From: Acidobacteriota bacterium | GTDB taxonomy: Bacteria > Acidobacteriota > Terriglobia > Acidiferrales > UBA7541 | Reading direction: 5' to 3' | Length of the DNA stretch: 37,366 nucleotides | Assembly: GCA_003224145.1 (NCBI GenBank) | Contig: QHYN01000230.1 | Span: 1-37,366 of the forward strand | Shown: positions 13,522 through 22,100 of the stretch, piece after piece | How the letters are laid out: every line of letters starts with the position of its first letter | Position numbering within the stretch: position 1 is the stretch's first letter | Notes under the pieces: generated by a model | The model's database searches: none | Told to the model about the DNA's origin: nothing | What the model saw: only the letters and a program-made list of their open reading frames with translations | Program-made: the position numbers and the translations under genes

Positions 13522-14811
13522 GTGACGGCTACCGACACACATCGAGCGATTGACGCGATCTGGAGGATCGAGTCCGCCAGGATCATCGCCGGTCTCACGC
13601 GGATTGTGCGCGATGTTGGTCTTGCCGAGGATCTTGCACAGGACGCGCTCGTCGCCGCGCTCGAGCAGTGGCCGGAATCAGGGATCCCCGACAACCCGGG
13701 CGCCTGGCTGATGGCCACGGCAAAGCATCGTGCGATCGACCGGCTGCGCCGAGGCAGCCTGGCCGAGCGCAAGCACCAAGAGATCGGCCGCGAGCTCGAT
13801 GCCCGGCAGGAGATGGCCGTGGCGGAGCTAGAGGCGGCGATCGATGATCCCATTGGCGACGACCTCTTGCGGCTGGTGTTCATCTCCTGTCATCCGGTGC
13901 TTCCGGCAGAGGCGCGCGTTGCGCTCACGCTGCGGCTGCTCGGTGGTTTAACGACTGACGAGATTGCGCGCGCGTTCCTTGTGGCCGAGTCGACGATCGC
14001 GCAGCGCATCGTGCGCGCGAAGCGGACGCTGGCCGAGGCGGGCGTTCCTTTCGAGGTGCCCCGCGGAGCGCAGCTTGCGGCGCGTTTGTCCTCCGTGCTG
14101 GAAGTGATCTACCTCATTTTTAATGAAGGTTACTCCGCCACCGCCGGTGCGGACTGGCTGAGGCCTGCGCTTTGCGAGGATGCCTTGCGGCTCGGGCGTA
14201 TCCTGGCGGAACTCGCACCAAACGAGCCGGAGGTGCACGGTCTGGTAGCGCTCATGGAAATTCAAGCGTCGCGTTCGAGGGCGCGCGTGGACGCATCGGG
14301 AGAGCCCATCCTGCTCTTGGATCAAAACCGGGGGCAATGGGATCAACTGCTCATTCGCCGCGGTCTGGCCGCGCTGGAGCGTGCGGAGCGGCTTGATGGG
14401 GCGCGCGGGCCATACGCGATGCAGGCCGCGATCGCCGCGTGTCACGCTCGTGCGCGTACTGCGGCAGAAACCGACTGGCCGCATATCGCGACGCTCTATG
14501 GGACACTCGCCCAGCTCGCACCTTCGCCCATTGTGGAGCTGAATCGCGCAGTCGCGGTGGCCATGGCGTTCGGTCCACAAGCAGGGCTCGAGCTCATCGA
14601 TTCACTGACCAGCGAACCGTCTCTCAAGGCCTACCACCTTTTGCCCAGCGTGCGCGGCGACTTTCTTTTTAAGCTCGGCCGCGTCGCCGAGGCCCAGGCG
14701 GAGTTCGAGCGCGCTGCATCGCTCACGCGCAACGCGCGCGAGCAGGAGCTGCTCCTCAAACGTGCGCGAGCCTGCGGAGACGGCTCGGCGTCAGTCGAGG
14801 CAGGGTCCTAA
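13522..14811 (+). CDS. ECF sigma factor with long C-terminal extension (ECF42 type)
   Basis: This 429-residue protein starts at a GTG; an in-frame stop lies 12 bases upstream, so no longer form is possible. Region 2 occupies about residues 10-75, with VGLAEDLAQDALVAALEQW and NPGAWLMATAKHRAIDRLRR. Region 4 occupies about 118-170, with ALTLRLLGGLTTDEIARAFL and AESTIAQRIVRAKRTL. Residues 175-429 form a helical, TPR-like extension including YLIFNEGYSATAGADWLRPA, GQWDQLLIRRGLAALERA and VELNRAVAVAMAFGP. That architecture, plus adjacent DGPF genes, is the ECF42 group, in which the extension is reported to be needed for activity and no classical anti-sigma factor is present; none is seen here. It probably recognises the four TGTCGA-N17-CGA sites at 10428-12972. 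Confidence 0.9.
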   Translation: MTATDTHRAIDAIWRIESARIIAGLTRIVRDVGLAEDLAQDALVAALEQWPESGIPDNPGAWLMATAKHRAIDRLRRGSLAERKHQEIGRELDARQEMAVAELEAAIDDPIGDDLLRLVFISCHPVLPAEARVALTLRLLGGLTTDEIARAFLVAESTIAQRIVRAKRTLAEAGVPFEVPRGAQLAARLSSVLEVIYLIFNEGYSATAGADWLRPALCEDALRLGRILAELAPNEPEVHGLVALMEIQASRSRARVDASGEPILLLDQNRGQWDQLLIRRGLAALERAERLDGARGPYAMQAAIAACHARARTAAETDWPHIATLYGTLAQLAPSPIVELNRAVAVAMAFGPQAGLELIDSLTSEPSLKAYHLLPSVRGDFLFKLGRVAEAQAEFERAASLTRNAREQELLLKRARACGDGSASVEAGS

Positions 14812-14873
14812 AAGAAATTTCGGCCGTGTCGGGAAGCGGGGAGCACCTCGTTCATAAGGGTGATCGCGCGCTT

Positions 14874-17024
14874 CTATTGCTGGGGAGGGTTGGGCTTTTT
14901 GAGGACGGGCTTATCGCCCGAAGCCGGAGCTGGAAGCGCTGAGGCGGGCTTTGCGGGTTCGGGTGCCGCGGGCGTAGCAACGAGAGTCCCACCTTCGGTA
15001 TAAGACTTCTTGAGACACTGATCAGCTCTTGCTTGCGCACCACCGGTATTGTCGTTGGTTTGCTTGGCCTTGCTGCATTCGTTGACGGCGCGCTCGCGCT
15101 GACCCAGCAAATCGAAAATCCAGCCGAGGTAGAGGTGACTCCAAACCTCGACCCACTTCTCCGAAGGCTCAGGGACCGTTTGCAAGGCTTCGCGGAAGGA
15201 ATTTGCCGCGGCCTGATAGTTTTTCTGGTAGAAAAAGGCTTCTCCCATGCGGAAATTCGCCAGCGGGCGGTTTGGCTGGATGCTGAGCGCGCGCTGATAC
15301 TGCGTCACAGCATCGTAAAAGCGGCCCGCCTCGGCCAAGTCTTCACCTCGGGCAATGGCGGCGCGAGCGCGGAGTGAAGTATTAGCCTTGAGAATGACGT
15401 TGTTGGGATCGAGCTTGATGCCGAGGGGCTTGGGGCGGCCGAAAGTGTCGACCGAAAACTGGGATTCCAAGCCAGTCACGTCGATGGTCTTGGTTTCGGG
15501 ATTGCCTTCGGTGTCGATACGGATGTCGACGGGCATGTGGAAGGTGTCCAGAGGCTGCTTGATTTTGCCGACAACGCGGAAGCCCTTGGGGGTACGGTAG
15601 ACGACGTAGTCGAGCGAAAATTCCGGGATGCCTGTGGAGTTCAACCACTGGGCGAAGAAACTGCGCAGATTGGGAGGCTCCTGCGGGGGCTTGACGGAGG
15701 CCTGGGCGCGGCGCTCAATGATATTTTCAAAATCCTCGATGCGCGCGCTCTTTTCCGCGAACTGAAAATAAAAATCGTGCAACGCCGATTTGAAGGCCAC
15801 GTCACCCATCATCGCGCCGAGCATGTGAAAGAGCATGGCGCCCTTGTTCATGACCACGGAACGGTAGTCGGGCGAGTAAGGCGCGAGGCGAGCCGCTTGC
15901 GCGACTGGCGCGGCATCCTCATACATCAGCGCGCCCACGGCGAATTCGTCGACGGCCTTGAGGCCCGCTTCTTTGCCGGCATTTTGCTCGGCGTAGAGCG
16001 CTTCGCAGTAGCGCGCGAGGCCATCGGTGATCCAGACGTCGCCGGGCGTCGCCGGTGCAACCTGGACTCCCCACCATTGCGAGGCTACCAGCCTCGCAAT
16101 CGTGCGGTCACTGGCTTTGGGATCCCAGATGCGCTGGCTGAGAAGGAGAACTCCCGGAGCGGCAAAATCGCGCAGGGTTCCTTCTGGCAATTGAATCACA
16201 GTAAAGGTGGGGTCGGGAATGGGACCAAAGAGATCCGAAAAGACGGTAACAGCGCGCGCCACGCTCGAAGCAAAATCCTGTGCATTCGCGGACATAGCTC
16301 GTGGCGCGTAGACATTGACGCTGATCCCTTCTGCTTGTTTCGGATTGAGCTGCAGATTGCCTGCCACGAAGGTGCCGTGCGCCGCGGGCCGCTTGCACTC
16401 AAAGGTGTAAAGCAGGCGCCCGCCCTCGACGGCGTTTTTTCCGGGCATGGGCGTGGGAGCAGCGGCTTTGCCGGTGCCTGCGACCGCAAATGCCTCCGGA
16501 ACATTCAGCCGAAACGTTGCCGTATAGCGGTTGGAAGGGAAATTGGTCAGGGGAAACCAGCGCGCGGGCAAGAGCAGGTACGCGCCATCCTTGTTGATCG
16601 AGGCAGCGCGCACACCCGGCACGGGACTATTTTCCTCATTGAAAAGCAATCCAGCGTACGTGAAAGAGAGCGTGACGTGGCCGCCGGTGGCGACGGGAGT
16701 GAGTAGCTGAACGTTCAGATAGAGGGGGTTCTGATTGTCGCGCTCAAAGGCGAGTGGCTTGCCATTCTCTGCCTTGACTTCCTTGACGATCAAATTGGGA
16801 TGAAGTTCGACGCGCACGCTGCTGGAGGCTTCGACGGCGGTGAACTCGATTTTGGCGGTAGCGGAGAGCGACTGCCCGATGGCGTCCAGAGTGGCGGAGA
16901 CATCGTAATGGCTGGCGAGGAAATTTGCGGGGCGAGGAGCTTGCGCATGGAGGGGCGCAGTAGCGATGAAACCAAGGATCAGCGCAAAGAGGGAAATAGG
17001 ACGAGCAATTCTTCGGCGGGCCAT
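14874..17024 (-). CDS. Secreted M1-aminopeptidase-like protein lacking the zinc site, with C-terminal TPRs
   Basis: This 716-residue protein has a signal peptide MARRRIARPISLFALILGFI ending near LHAQ. An M1-type N-terminal beta domain follows (SHYDVSATLDAIGQSLSATA, LYLNVQLLTPVATGGHVTLS). In the catalytic domain the place of HExxHQWWG holds ARLVASQWWGVQ (about residues 305-316), and the following NEGFA motif reads TDGLARYCEALYAEQ. The GAMEN exopeptidase motif is also missing (LRDFAAPGVLLL). All zinc ligands and the catalytic Glu are thus lost while the surrounding fold is kept. Residues about 575-670 hold two TPR-like units, and a Pro/Ala/Lys tail ends the protein. It is probably a binding or scaffold protein. 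The start is the ATG at 17024 with AAAGGGG upstream. Confidence 0.82.
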   Translation of the reverse strand: MARRRIARPISLFALILGFIATAPLHAQAPRPANFLASHYDVSATLDAIGQSLSATAKIEFTAVEASSSVRVELHPNLIVKEVKAENGKPLAFERDNQNPLYLNVQLLTPVATGGHVTLSFTYAGLLFNEENSPVPGVRAASINKDGAYLLLPARWFPLTNFPSNRYTATFRLNVPEAFAVAGTGKAAAPTPMPGKNAVEGGRLLYTFECKRPAAHGTFVAGNLQLNPKQAEGISVNVYAPRAMSANAQDFASSVARAVTVFSDLFGPIPDPTFTVIQLPEGTLRDFAAPGVLLLSQRIWDPKASDRTIARLVASQWWGVQVAPATPGDVWITDGLARYCEALYAEQNAGKEAGLKAVDEFAVGALMYEDAAPVAQAARLAPYSPDYRSVVMNKGAMLFHMLGAMMGDVAFKSALHDFYFQFAEKSARIEDFENIIERRAQASVKPPQEPPNLRSFFAQWLNSTGIPEFSLDYVVYRTPKGFRVVGKIKQPLDTFHMPVDIRIDTEGNPETKTIDVTGLESQFSVDTFGRPKPLGIKLDPNNVILKANTSLRARAAIARGEDLAEAGRFYDAVTQYQRALSIQPNRPLANFRMGEAFFYQKNYQAAANSFREALQTVPEPSEKWVEVWSHLYLGWIFDLLGQRERAVNECSKAKQTNDNTGGAQARADQCLKKSYTEGGTLVATPAAPEPAKPASALPAPASGDKPVLKKPNPPQQ

Positions 17025-17085
17025 CGGACCCCTTTCAAACCGATTCAACTCGGAATCAATCCACTCTTATAGGATACCAAACCCC

Positions 17086-18252
17086 TCACCCCGCGTTGCT
17101 TTTCGCGGGCTGCAAAAGCCTGACAATCTCATCGGCGGCTCGCTCGACTGCCCCTGGCGGGCCGAGAAGCTTTTGCACCTCCTGGAGCCCGTGTTTCATC
17201 TCTGCGACGCGGGAGTTGCCTTCTTCTGAGCCGGAAAGCAGCGACTTCGCTTCGGAGGCGACCCGCTGCGGGGTGAAGTCGTCTTGGATCAATTCCGGAA
17301 CGACGGCGTGGCCGGCGATGAGATTGACCATGCTGAAATACTTCGTCTTGACAAGCGGTCTGGCCAGTCGTGCCGTGAGCGGTGAGAGCCGGTAAACGAC
17401 GATCATGGGTTTTTCGAGGAGCGCCGTTTCCACCGTGGCGGTGCCGCTGGAGACAATCGCCAAGTCCGCCGCTGCCAAAGCATTGTAAGTGTCATTGGTG
17501 ATCCAGCGCACGTGCCAATCGGCGGGAAACTTTGTTTCCAGCCGAGTTGCATCCAACCCGGGGGCTACGGCAACGACAATCTGGGGCGGGGGCGTGAGCC
17601 GTCGCCGAATTTCACCGAGGGCTTGCACTAGGACTGGGAGATGGTGCGCAATTTCGCCGCGGCGGCTGCCCGGCAGGAGCGTGACGATTTGCTGCCCTTC
17701 TTGGAGACCATACTTCTTGGAGAATAATTCCCGTGTCAGTGTGGCTTGGACATTTCCAACTAGGGGATGACCAATGAATTTCACCGGCACGCCGGCATCG
17801 GCGTAGAACTTTTCTTCGAAGTGAAAAATGCAGAGTGCCTCGGCGAAGCGGCGCCGTACCAGATTCACCCGCCAGGGGCGCCAGGCCCAGAATTGCGGGC
17901 AAATGTAATAGACGTTGCGGATGCCTTTCGGTCGGAGCTTGCGCGCGAGCCGCAAATGAAATCCTGGAAAGTCCGTAAGAATGGCAAGTGGCGGCTTGCG
18001 GCGCTCGGCTTCTTGCACGAGATGCCGCATGGCACGGATAAGCGAGGGCAAGCGCTTCAGGACTTCGGTGATGCCCACGACGGAAACTTCGGAGTAATCG
18101 GTGATCATTTCGACGCCGGCGGCGCGCATTTGCGGCCCGCCCATTCCGAAGATGGCGACGTCGAGGCGCTGCTTCAGCGCTGTGGCGAGCCGCGCGGCGT
18201 ACATGTCTCCCGAAGCTTCACCGGCGGAGAGAAGGAGCGGAATGGGAGGCAT
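17086..18252 (-). CDS. lpxB: Lipid-A-disaccharide synthase
   Basis: This 388-residue protein has the usual LpxB length and is a glycosyltransferase of family GT19. Landmarks are LLLSAGEASGDMYAARLATA at the N-terminus, FGMGGPQMRAAGVEMI, VVGITEVLKRLP, TDFPGFHLRLARKLR, YYICPQFWAWRPWR, FIGHPLV, TLLPGSRRGEIAHHLP and SSGTATVETALLEKPMIVVY. It joins UDP-2,3-diacylglucosamine and lipid X to make the beta-1,6-linked lipid A disaccharide at the inner membrane, so the organism makes lipopolysaccharide. It lies 18 bases downstream of an ABC exporter gene pair rather than in the classic lpxD-fabZ-lpxA-lpxB cluster. The M1-like gene follows after 61 bases. Confidence 0.95.
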   Translation of the reverse strand: MPPIPLLLSAGEASGDMYAARLATALKQRLDVAIFGMGGPQMRAAGVEMITDYSEVSVVGITEVLKRLPSLIRAMRHLVQEAERRKPPLAILTDFPGFHLRLARKLRPKGIRNVYYICPQFWAWRPWRVNLVRRRFAEALCIFHFEEKFYADAGVPVKFIGHPLVGNVQATLTRELFSKKYGLQEGQQIVTLLPGSRRGEIAHHLPVLVQALGEIRRRLTPPPQIVVAVAPGLDATRLETKFPADWHVRWITNDTYNALAAADLAIVSSGTATVETALLEKPMIVVYRLSPLTARLARPLVKTKYFSMVNLIAGHAVVPELIQDDFTPQRVASEAKSLLSGSEEGNSRVAEMKHGLQEVQKLLGPPGAVERAADEIVRLLQPAKSNAG

Positions 18253-18270
18253 GTGTGGTGTTCGCGGCGG

Positions 18271-20148
18271 TCAGTCGCTGGCCGGCAGCGCCGAAGGCTC
18301 GGCGGGGCCATTGGCTTCGATAGGAAGATGCAGCTCCTGCTCCTTGTACTGGAGCTGGTAGAGACGGTAATAAATGCCACGCTGCGCGAGAAGCTCCTGA
18401 TGAGCGCCCCGTTCGCGCAAGCGCCCTTTGTGAAAGACGAGGATGCGATCGGCGTGTTGAATGGTGCTGAGGCGGTGCGCAATGACGAGCGCGGTGCGTC
18501 CGGAGAGCAAGCGGTTCAGCGCCTCGCGGATTTGCAACTCGGTTTTGGTATCCACGCTGGAGGTGGCTTCGTCGAGAATCAGGAAGCGTGGATTGTGCGC
18601 CAGGGCGCGCGCAAAATTAATGAGCTGGCGCTGACCGACGGAGAGTGTGGAGCCGCGCTCATTGACACTTGTGGTGATGCCGTCGGAGAGGGAGCGAATG
18701 AATTCGCCGAGGCCAATTTCGTCGAGAGCGCGTTCGACGGTGAAGTTGTCGATGCCCGGCGTGCCGAGACGGACGTTGGTTTCAATCGTTCCGGTGAAAA
18801 GAAACGGATCCTGAAGGACGATGCCGAATTGACGCCGCAAATCCTGGAGATCGATGGTGCGAATGTCCTTGCCGTCGAGAAGGATTTGGCCGCGTTGAAT
18901 ATCGTAGAAACGAAGAAGCAGGGAAATCAGCGTGGTCTTGCCCGCGCCGGTGTGGCCGACGATGGCGAACGTTTGGCCGGGCTCAACACGGAAAGAGACA
19001 TCACGCAATACCCAATCCTCGTCCGTAGGCTCGGGAACATTGCGGTAGCTGAACCAGACATTGCGGAATTCGATTTCGCCGCGGGGCTCGACGAGCGGGA
19101 TGGCGTTGGGGTCCGATTGAATGGTGACAGGCTCGTCAAGGAGCTTGAAGATGCGCTCCGAGGCGGCCATGGCGGACTGCAAGATATTGAATTTTTCGCT
19201 CAAGTCCTGGATGGGGCGGAAGAAGCGCTGCGCGTACATGGTGAAGGCCGTGAGGATGCCGAGCGTCAGCGTGCCATGCAAAATGCGATTGCCACCGGAC
19301 CAATAGATGAGCGCGATTGTGGCGAAGCTCAAGAATTCCACTGCGGGGTAGAACAGGGCATAGGCGAGGATGGCGTCGCGCCAGGCGAGCATATTGTCCC
19401 GATTCCGCTTTGCAAACTCGTCCATGGCCTTTTGCTCGCGATTGAAGAGCTGCACCACGGTCATTCCGGAAATGTATTCCTGGAGGAAAGCGTTGATGCG
19501 GGCGATGGCGGTGCGGATCTTACGGTTGGCGTCGCGAACGTAGTGACGGAAGATTAGCGTAACGATCAAGATGCCTGGGAGAACGGCGAGAGCATCAAGA
19601 GCCAGGCGGCGATCGATCTTGAAAAGCAGGCCGGCCATGACGGCGAGGAGAAAGAAGTCGTTGATCATGGTCACGACACCCGCAGCGAACAAGTCGTTGA
19701 GGGCGTCAACATCGGTGGTGACACGAGTCACCAGGCGTCCGACCGGATTGCGGTCGAAATAACTCATGGGCAGCCGCTGCATGTGGCCGAAAACCTCGCG
19801 GCGCATGTCATACATGGTTTGCTGGCCAACGCGCTGCATGATGCGAATCTGGATGTATTGGGCGAGAAAATCGAACGCGAGCACCGCCAAGTACAGCAAA
19901 CTCAGCCAAATGATTCCCATCCAGGCAGTGGCTTCAGGGATCTTGTGCGCCATCGCCGGGACGAAGTTGTTGTCGATAGCCTTCTGGAAAATGGCAGGGG
20001 GAGCGAGCTCGAGCGGAGTGACCACCGCCACGAGCGCAAGCGCTAAAACGACGCGCCAGCGGTACGGCTTCATGTACTGCAAGAGCCGCCGCATCAGGCG
20101 CGAGTCGTACGCTTTGCCTAAGGCTTCTTCTTCGTGCTGCGTGCTCAT
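18271..20148 (-). CDS. ABC exporter half-transporter, canonical Walker B partner
   Basis: This 625-residue type IV ABC exporter has six membrane helices in residues about 30-320 and a C-terminal nucleotide-binding domain. Walker A is VGHTGAGKTTLISLLLRFYD, the Q-loop IVLQDPFLFTGTI, Walker B FLILDEATSSVD with the catalytic Glu, and the switch VIAHRLSTIQ. The signature is LSVGQ rather than LSGGQ. Its partner gene at 20145 has the reverse pattern (normal LSGGQ, Asp for the catalytic Glu), as expected for a heterodimer with one active and one degenerate ATP site (TM287/288, BmrCD class). The start overlaps the partner's stop by ATGA. The substrate could be a drug or a lipid; the lpxB neighbour hints at lipid A or phospholipid export (inference). 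Confidence 0.9.
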   Translation of the reverse strand: MSTQHEEEALGKAYDSRLMRRLLQYMKPYRWRVVLALALVAVVTPLELAPPAIFQKAIDNNFVPAMAHKIPEATAWMGIIWLSLLYLAVLAFDFLAQYIQIRIMQRVGQQTMYDMRREVFGHMQRLPMSYFDRNPVGRLVTRVTTDVDALNDLFAAGVVTMINDFFLLAVMAGLLFKIDRRLALDALAVLPGILIVTLIFRHYVRDANRKIRTAIARINAFLQEYISGMTVVQLFNREQKAMDEFAKRNRDNMLAWRDAILAYALFYPAVEFLSFATIALIYWSGGNRILHGTLTLGILTAFTMYAQRFFRPIQDLSEKFNILQSAMAASERIFKLLDEPVTIQSDPNAIPLVEPRGEIEFRNVWFSYRNVPEPTDEDWVLRDVSFRVEPGQTFAIVGHTGAGKTTLISLLLRFYDIQRGQILLDGKDIRTIDLQDLRRQFGIVLQDPFLFTGTIETNVRLGTPGIDNFTVERALDEIGLGEFIRSLSDGITTSVNERGSTLSVGQRQLINFARALAHNPRFLILDEATSSVDTKTELQIREALNRLLSGRTALVIAHRLSTIQHADRILVFHKGRLRERGAHQELLAQRGIYYRLYQLQYKEQELHLPIEANGPAEPSALPASD

Positions 20149-22100
20149 GCGTTTTCGAGCTCTTCCTCGAGCAACTGCTTCTGGTACAAATCTGCGTAGT
20201 AACCGCCGCGCGAGAGCAACTGATCGTGCGTTCCGCGCTCGATGATGCGGCCTTCGCGCAAAACCACAATCTGGTCGGCGTTCTGTACTGTGGACGTGCG
20301 ATGCGAGATCAGAATGGTGGTGCGGCCACGCATGACGCCGCGCAACCCGGAGAGGATTTTTTCTTCGGTTTGCGTGTCCACGCTGGAGAGCGCGTCATCC
20401 AGGATGAGGATACGCGGATCGCGAACAATGGCGCGGGCAATGGCGGTGCGCTGCTTCTGTCCGCCGGAAAGGGTGATGCCGCGTTCTCCGACGGCGGTTT
20501 CGTAGCCAGCGGCGAAATCTTCGATGTCGCCGTGCAGACTGGCGATTTCCGCGGCCTCGCGAGCGCGCTCGGCGTTGTAATCCGGCAAGCCGAACGCGAT
20601 ATTTCCGCCAACTGTTTCACTAAAAAGATAAGTGTCCTGGGGGACGCAGCCGATGGAGCGCCGAAGCGCTTCGAGTGGCCACTCTTGAATGGGATGGCCG
20701 TCGAGGAAGACGGTTCCTTCCGGTGCTTCCCAGAGCCGCGCCACAAGAGCAGCAAGAGTGGTCTTGCCGCTTCCGGTGGGTCCGACGATGGCAAGGGTCG
20801 ACCCGGCGGGAATTTTCAGATTGATGTCGGAAAGAACGGGGCGAGGGCCGCTGCCGTTGGATTTGCCGGCGCCATTGGATCCGTTGATGCCAGAAAGAGT
20901 GGTGGGGTAGGCAAAAGTGAGGTTGCGAAACTCAATTTCGCCCAAGGGGGCCAAATCTTTCGGAAGCGTTGCTGCACGATCGTCGATATTCGGTTTCGCC
21001 GTCAGGATGAAGTTCAGGCGGCCCATGGAAGCGGCCCCGCGCTGGAAGATATTGGTGACCCAACCAAGCGCGATCATGGGCCAGACGAGCTGGTTTAAAT
21101 AGAAAAAGAATGCGATCAGCGCGCCGAGCGAGATTTGACCGTTGAGGAGCTGGTGGCCGCCCTGCCAGAGCACGATCAGGAAACTCGTGCCCACCAGCGC
21201 CTGGAGCGACGGCATAAACATGCTCCAGGTACGGATGAGGCGGATGTTGCGCGAGACGTATTCGCGGTTGGGCTCATCGAACGCGCGCATTTCCGCCTCC
21301 TCTTGGGCATAGGCGCGCACAATGCGTGCGCCGGAGAGATTCTCCTGCACGCGGGCAGTGAGCGTGGCGAGCGCGGCTTGAATCGTTTCGTAGAGTTCAT
21401 GAATCGTCCTGCCGAAGAACCACACAGCGACAGCGACGATCGGCGCAGGGAGGAGAACCCACAACGTGAGCGAAGGGGAAAGCGTGACCATGACCAGGAT
21501 GGCCATGATCATGGTGACGATAGTGGTCGCGCTGTACATGATGCCCGGACCGAGCACCATGCGGACGGAGTTCAGATCGTTGGTAGCGCGGGACATCAGT
21601 TCGCCAGTGCGGTTGCGGACATAGAATTCGGGCTCGAGCGCCAGCAGACGCTTTAAGAGGTCGCCACGGATGTCGTACTCGATGTCCCGAGAGACTCCAA
21701 TGAGAATCCAGCGCCCGGAAAAGGAAAGAACTCCCTTGATGGCAACGCAGAGGACGACGATGAGACAGTAGATGCCGAGAGTGTGGCGGCTATTCGGCGC
21801 ATAGTAAGGAATGGCACGGCTGAGTGCCGACACACGAGGAACCGCCGCGAGCGCGGGTCTCTTGCCGCCCGAGTTCTCAAAGGGAGCGGGGCTACCGGCA
21901 AGGGTGTCCGTCATGACGCCGGTGGCCAGCGGGAGCACGTTGGTCACAATTCCCATCAGGAAAACCATCAGCAAGCCGAAGACAATGCTTCCGGTGTAGC
22001 GTCGAAGATAGGGCATCAGCCCGCGCAGGTCTTTACTCGGAGGAGGGTCGTGGACGGTTTTGGTCCCCGGTGCGCTCGTGCGGGTCGTTGCCTGACTCAT
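20145..22100 (-). CDS. ABC exporter half-transporter with degenerate catalytic site
   Basis: This 651-residue half-exporter begins with MSQATTRTSAPGTKTVHDPP, then has six helices with an unusually large first periplasmic loop (about residues 65-110, TDTLAGSPAPFENSGGKRPA). The nucleotide-binding domain has Walker A VGPTGSGKTTLAALVARLWE, Q-loop CVPQDTYLFSETV, signature ITLSGGQKQRTAIARAI, Walker B ILILDDALSSVD (Asp where the catalytic Glu should be) and LISHRTSTVQ. A Gly/Ser/Asn-rich insertion (LSGINGSNGAGKSNGSGPRP) sits between the first strands of the ATPase domain. Its Walker A/B side would pair with the LSVGQ of the partner to give the non-hydrolysing site. The start overlaps the lipoprotein gene stop by ATGA. 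Confidence 0.9.
   Translation of the reverse strand: MSQATTRTSAPGTKTVHDPPPSKDLRGLMPYLRRYTGSIVFGLLMVFLMGIVTNVLPLATGVMTDTLAGSPAPFENSGGKRPALAAVPRVSALSRAIPYYAPNSRHTLGIYCLIVVLCVAIKGVLSFSGRWILIGVSRDIEYDIRGDLLKRLLALEPEFYVRNRTGELMSRATNDLNSVRMVLGPGIMYSATTIVTMIMAILVMVTLSPSLTLWVLLPAPIVAVAVWFFGRTIHELYETIQAALATLTARVQENLSGARIVRAYAQEEAEMRAFDEPNREYVSRNIRLIRTWSMFMPSLQALVGTSFLIVLWQGGHQLLNGQISLGALIAFFFYLNQLVWPMIALGWVTNIFQRGAASMGRLNFILTAKPNIDDRAATLPKDLAPLGEIEFRNLTFAYPTTLSGINGSNGAGKSNGSGPRPVLSDINLKIPAGSTLAIVGPTGSGKTTLAALVARLWEAPEGTVFLDGHPIQEWPLEALRRSIGCVPQDTYLFSETVGGNIAFGLPDYNAERAREAAEIASLHGDIEDFAAGYETAVGERGITLSGGQKQRTAIARAIVRDPRILILDDALSSVDTQTEEKILSGLRGVMRGRTTILISHRTSTVQNADQIVVLREGRIIERGTHDQLLSRGGYYADLYQKQLLEEELENA

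Noticed and set aside
17767-19557. A 596-codon open frame on the plus strand
   Set aside because: It is opposite lpxB and the ABC exporter, which have unambiguous motifs. No domain or ribosome site supports the antisense frame.
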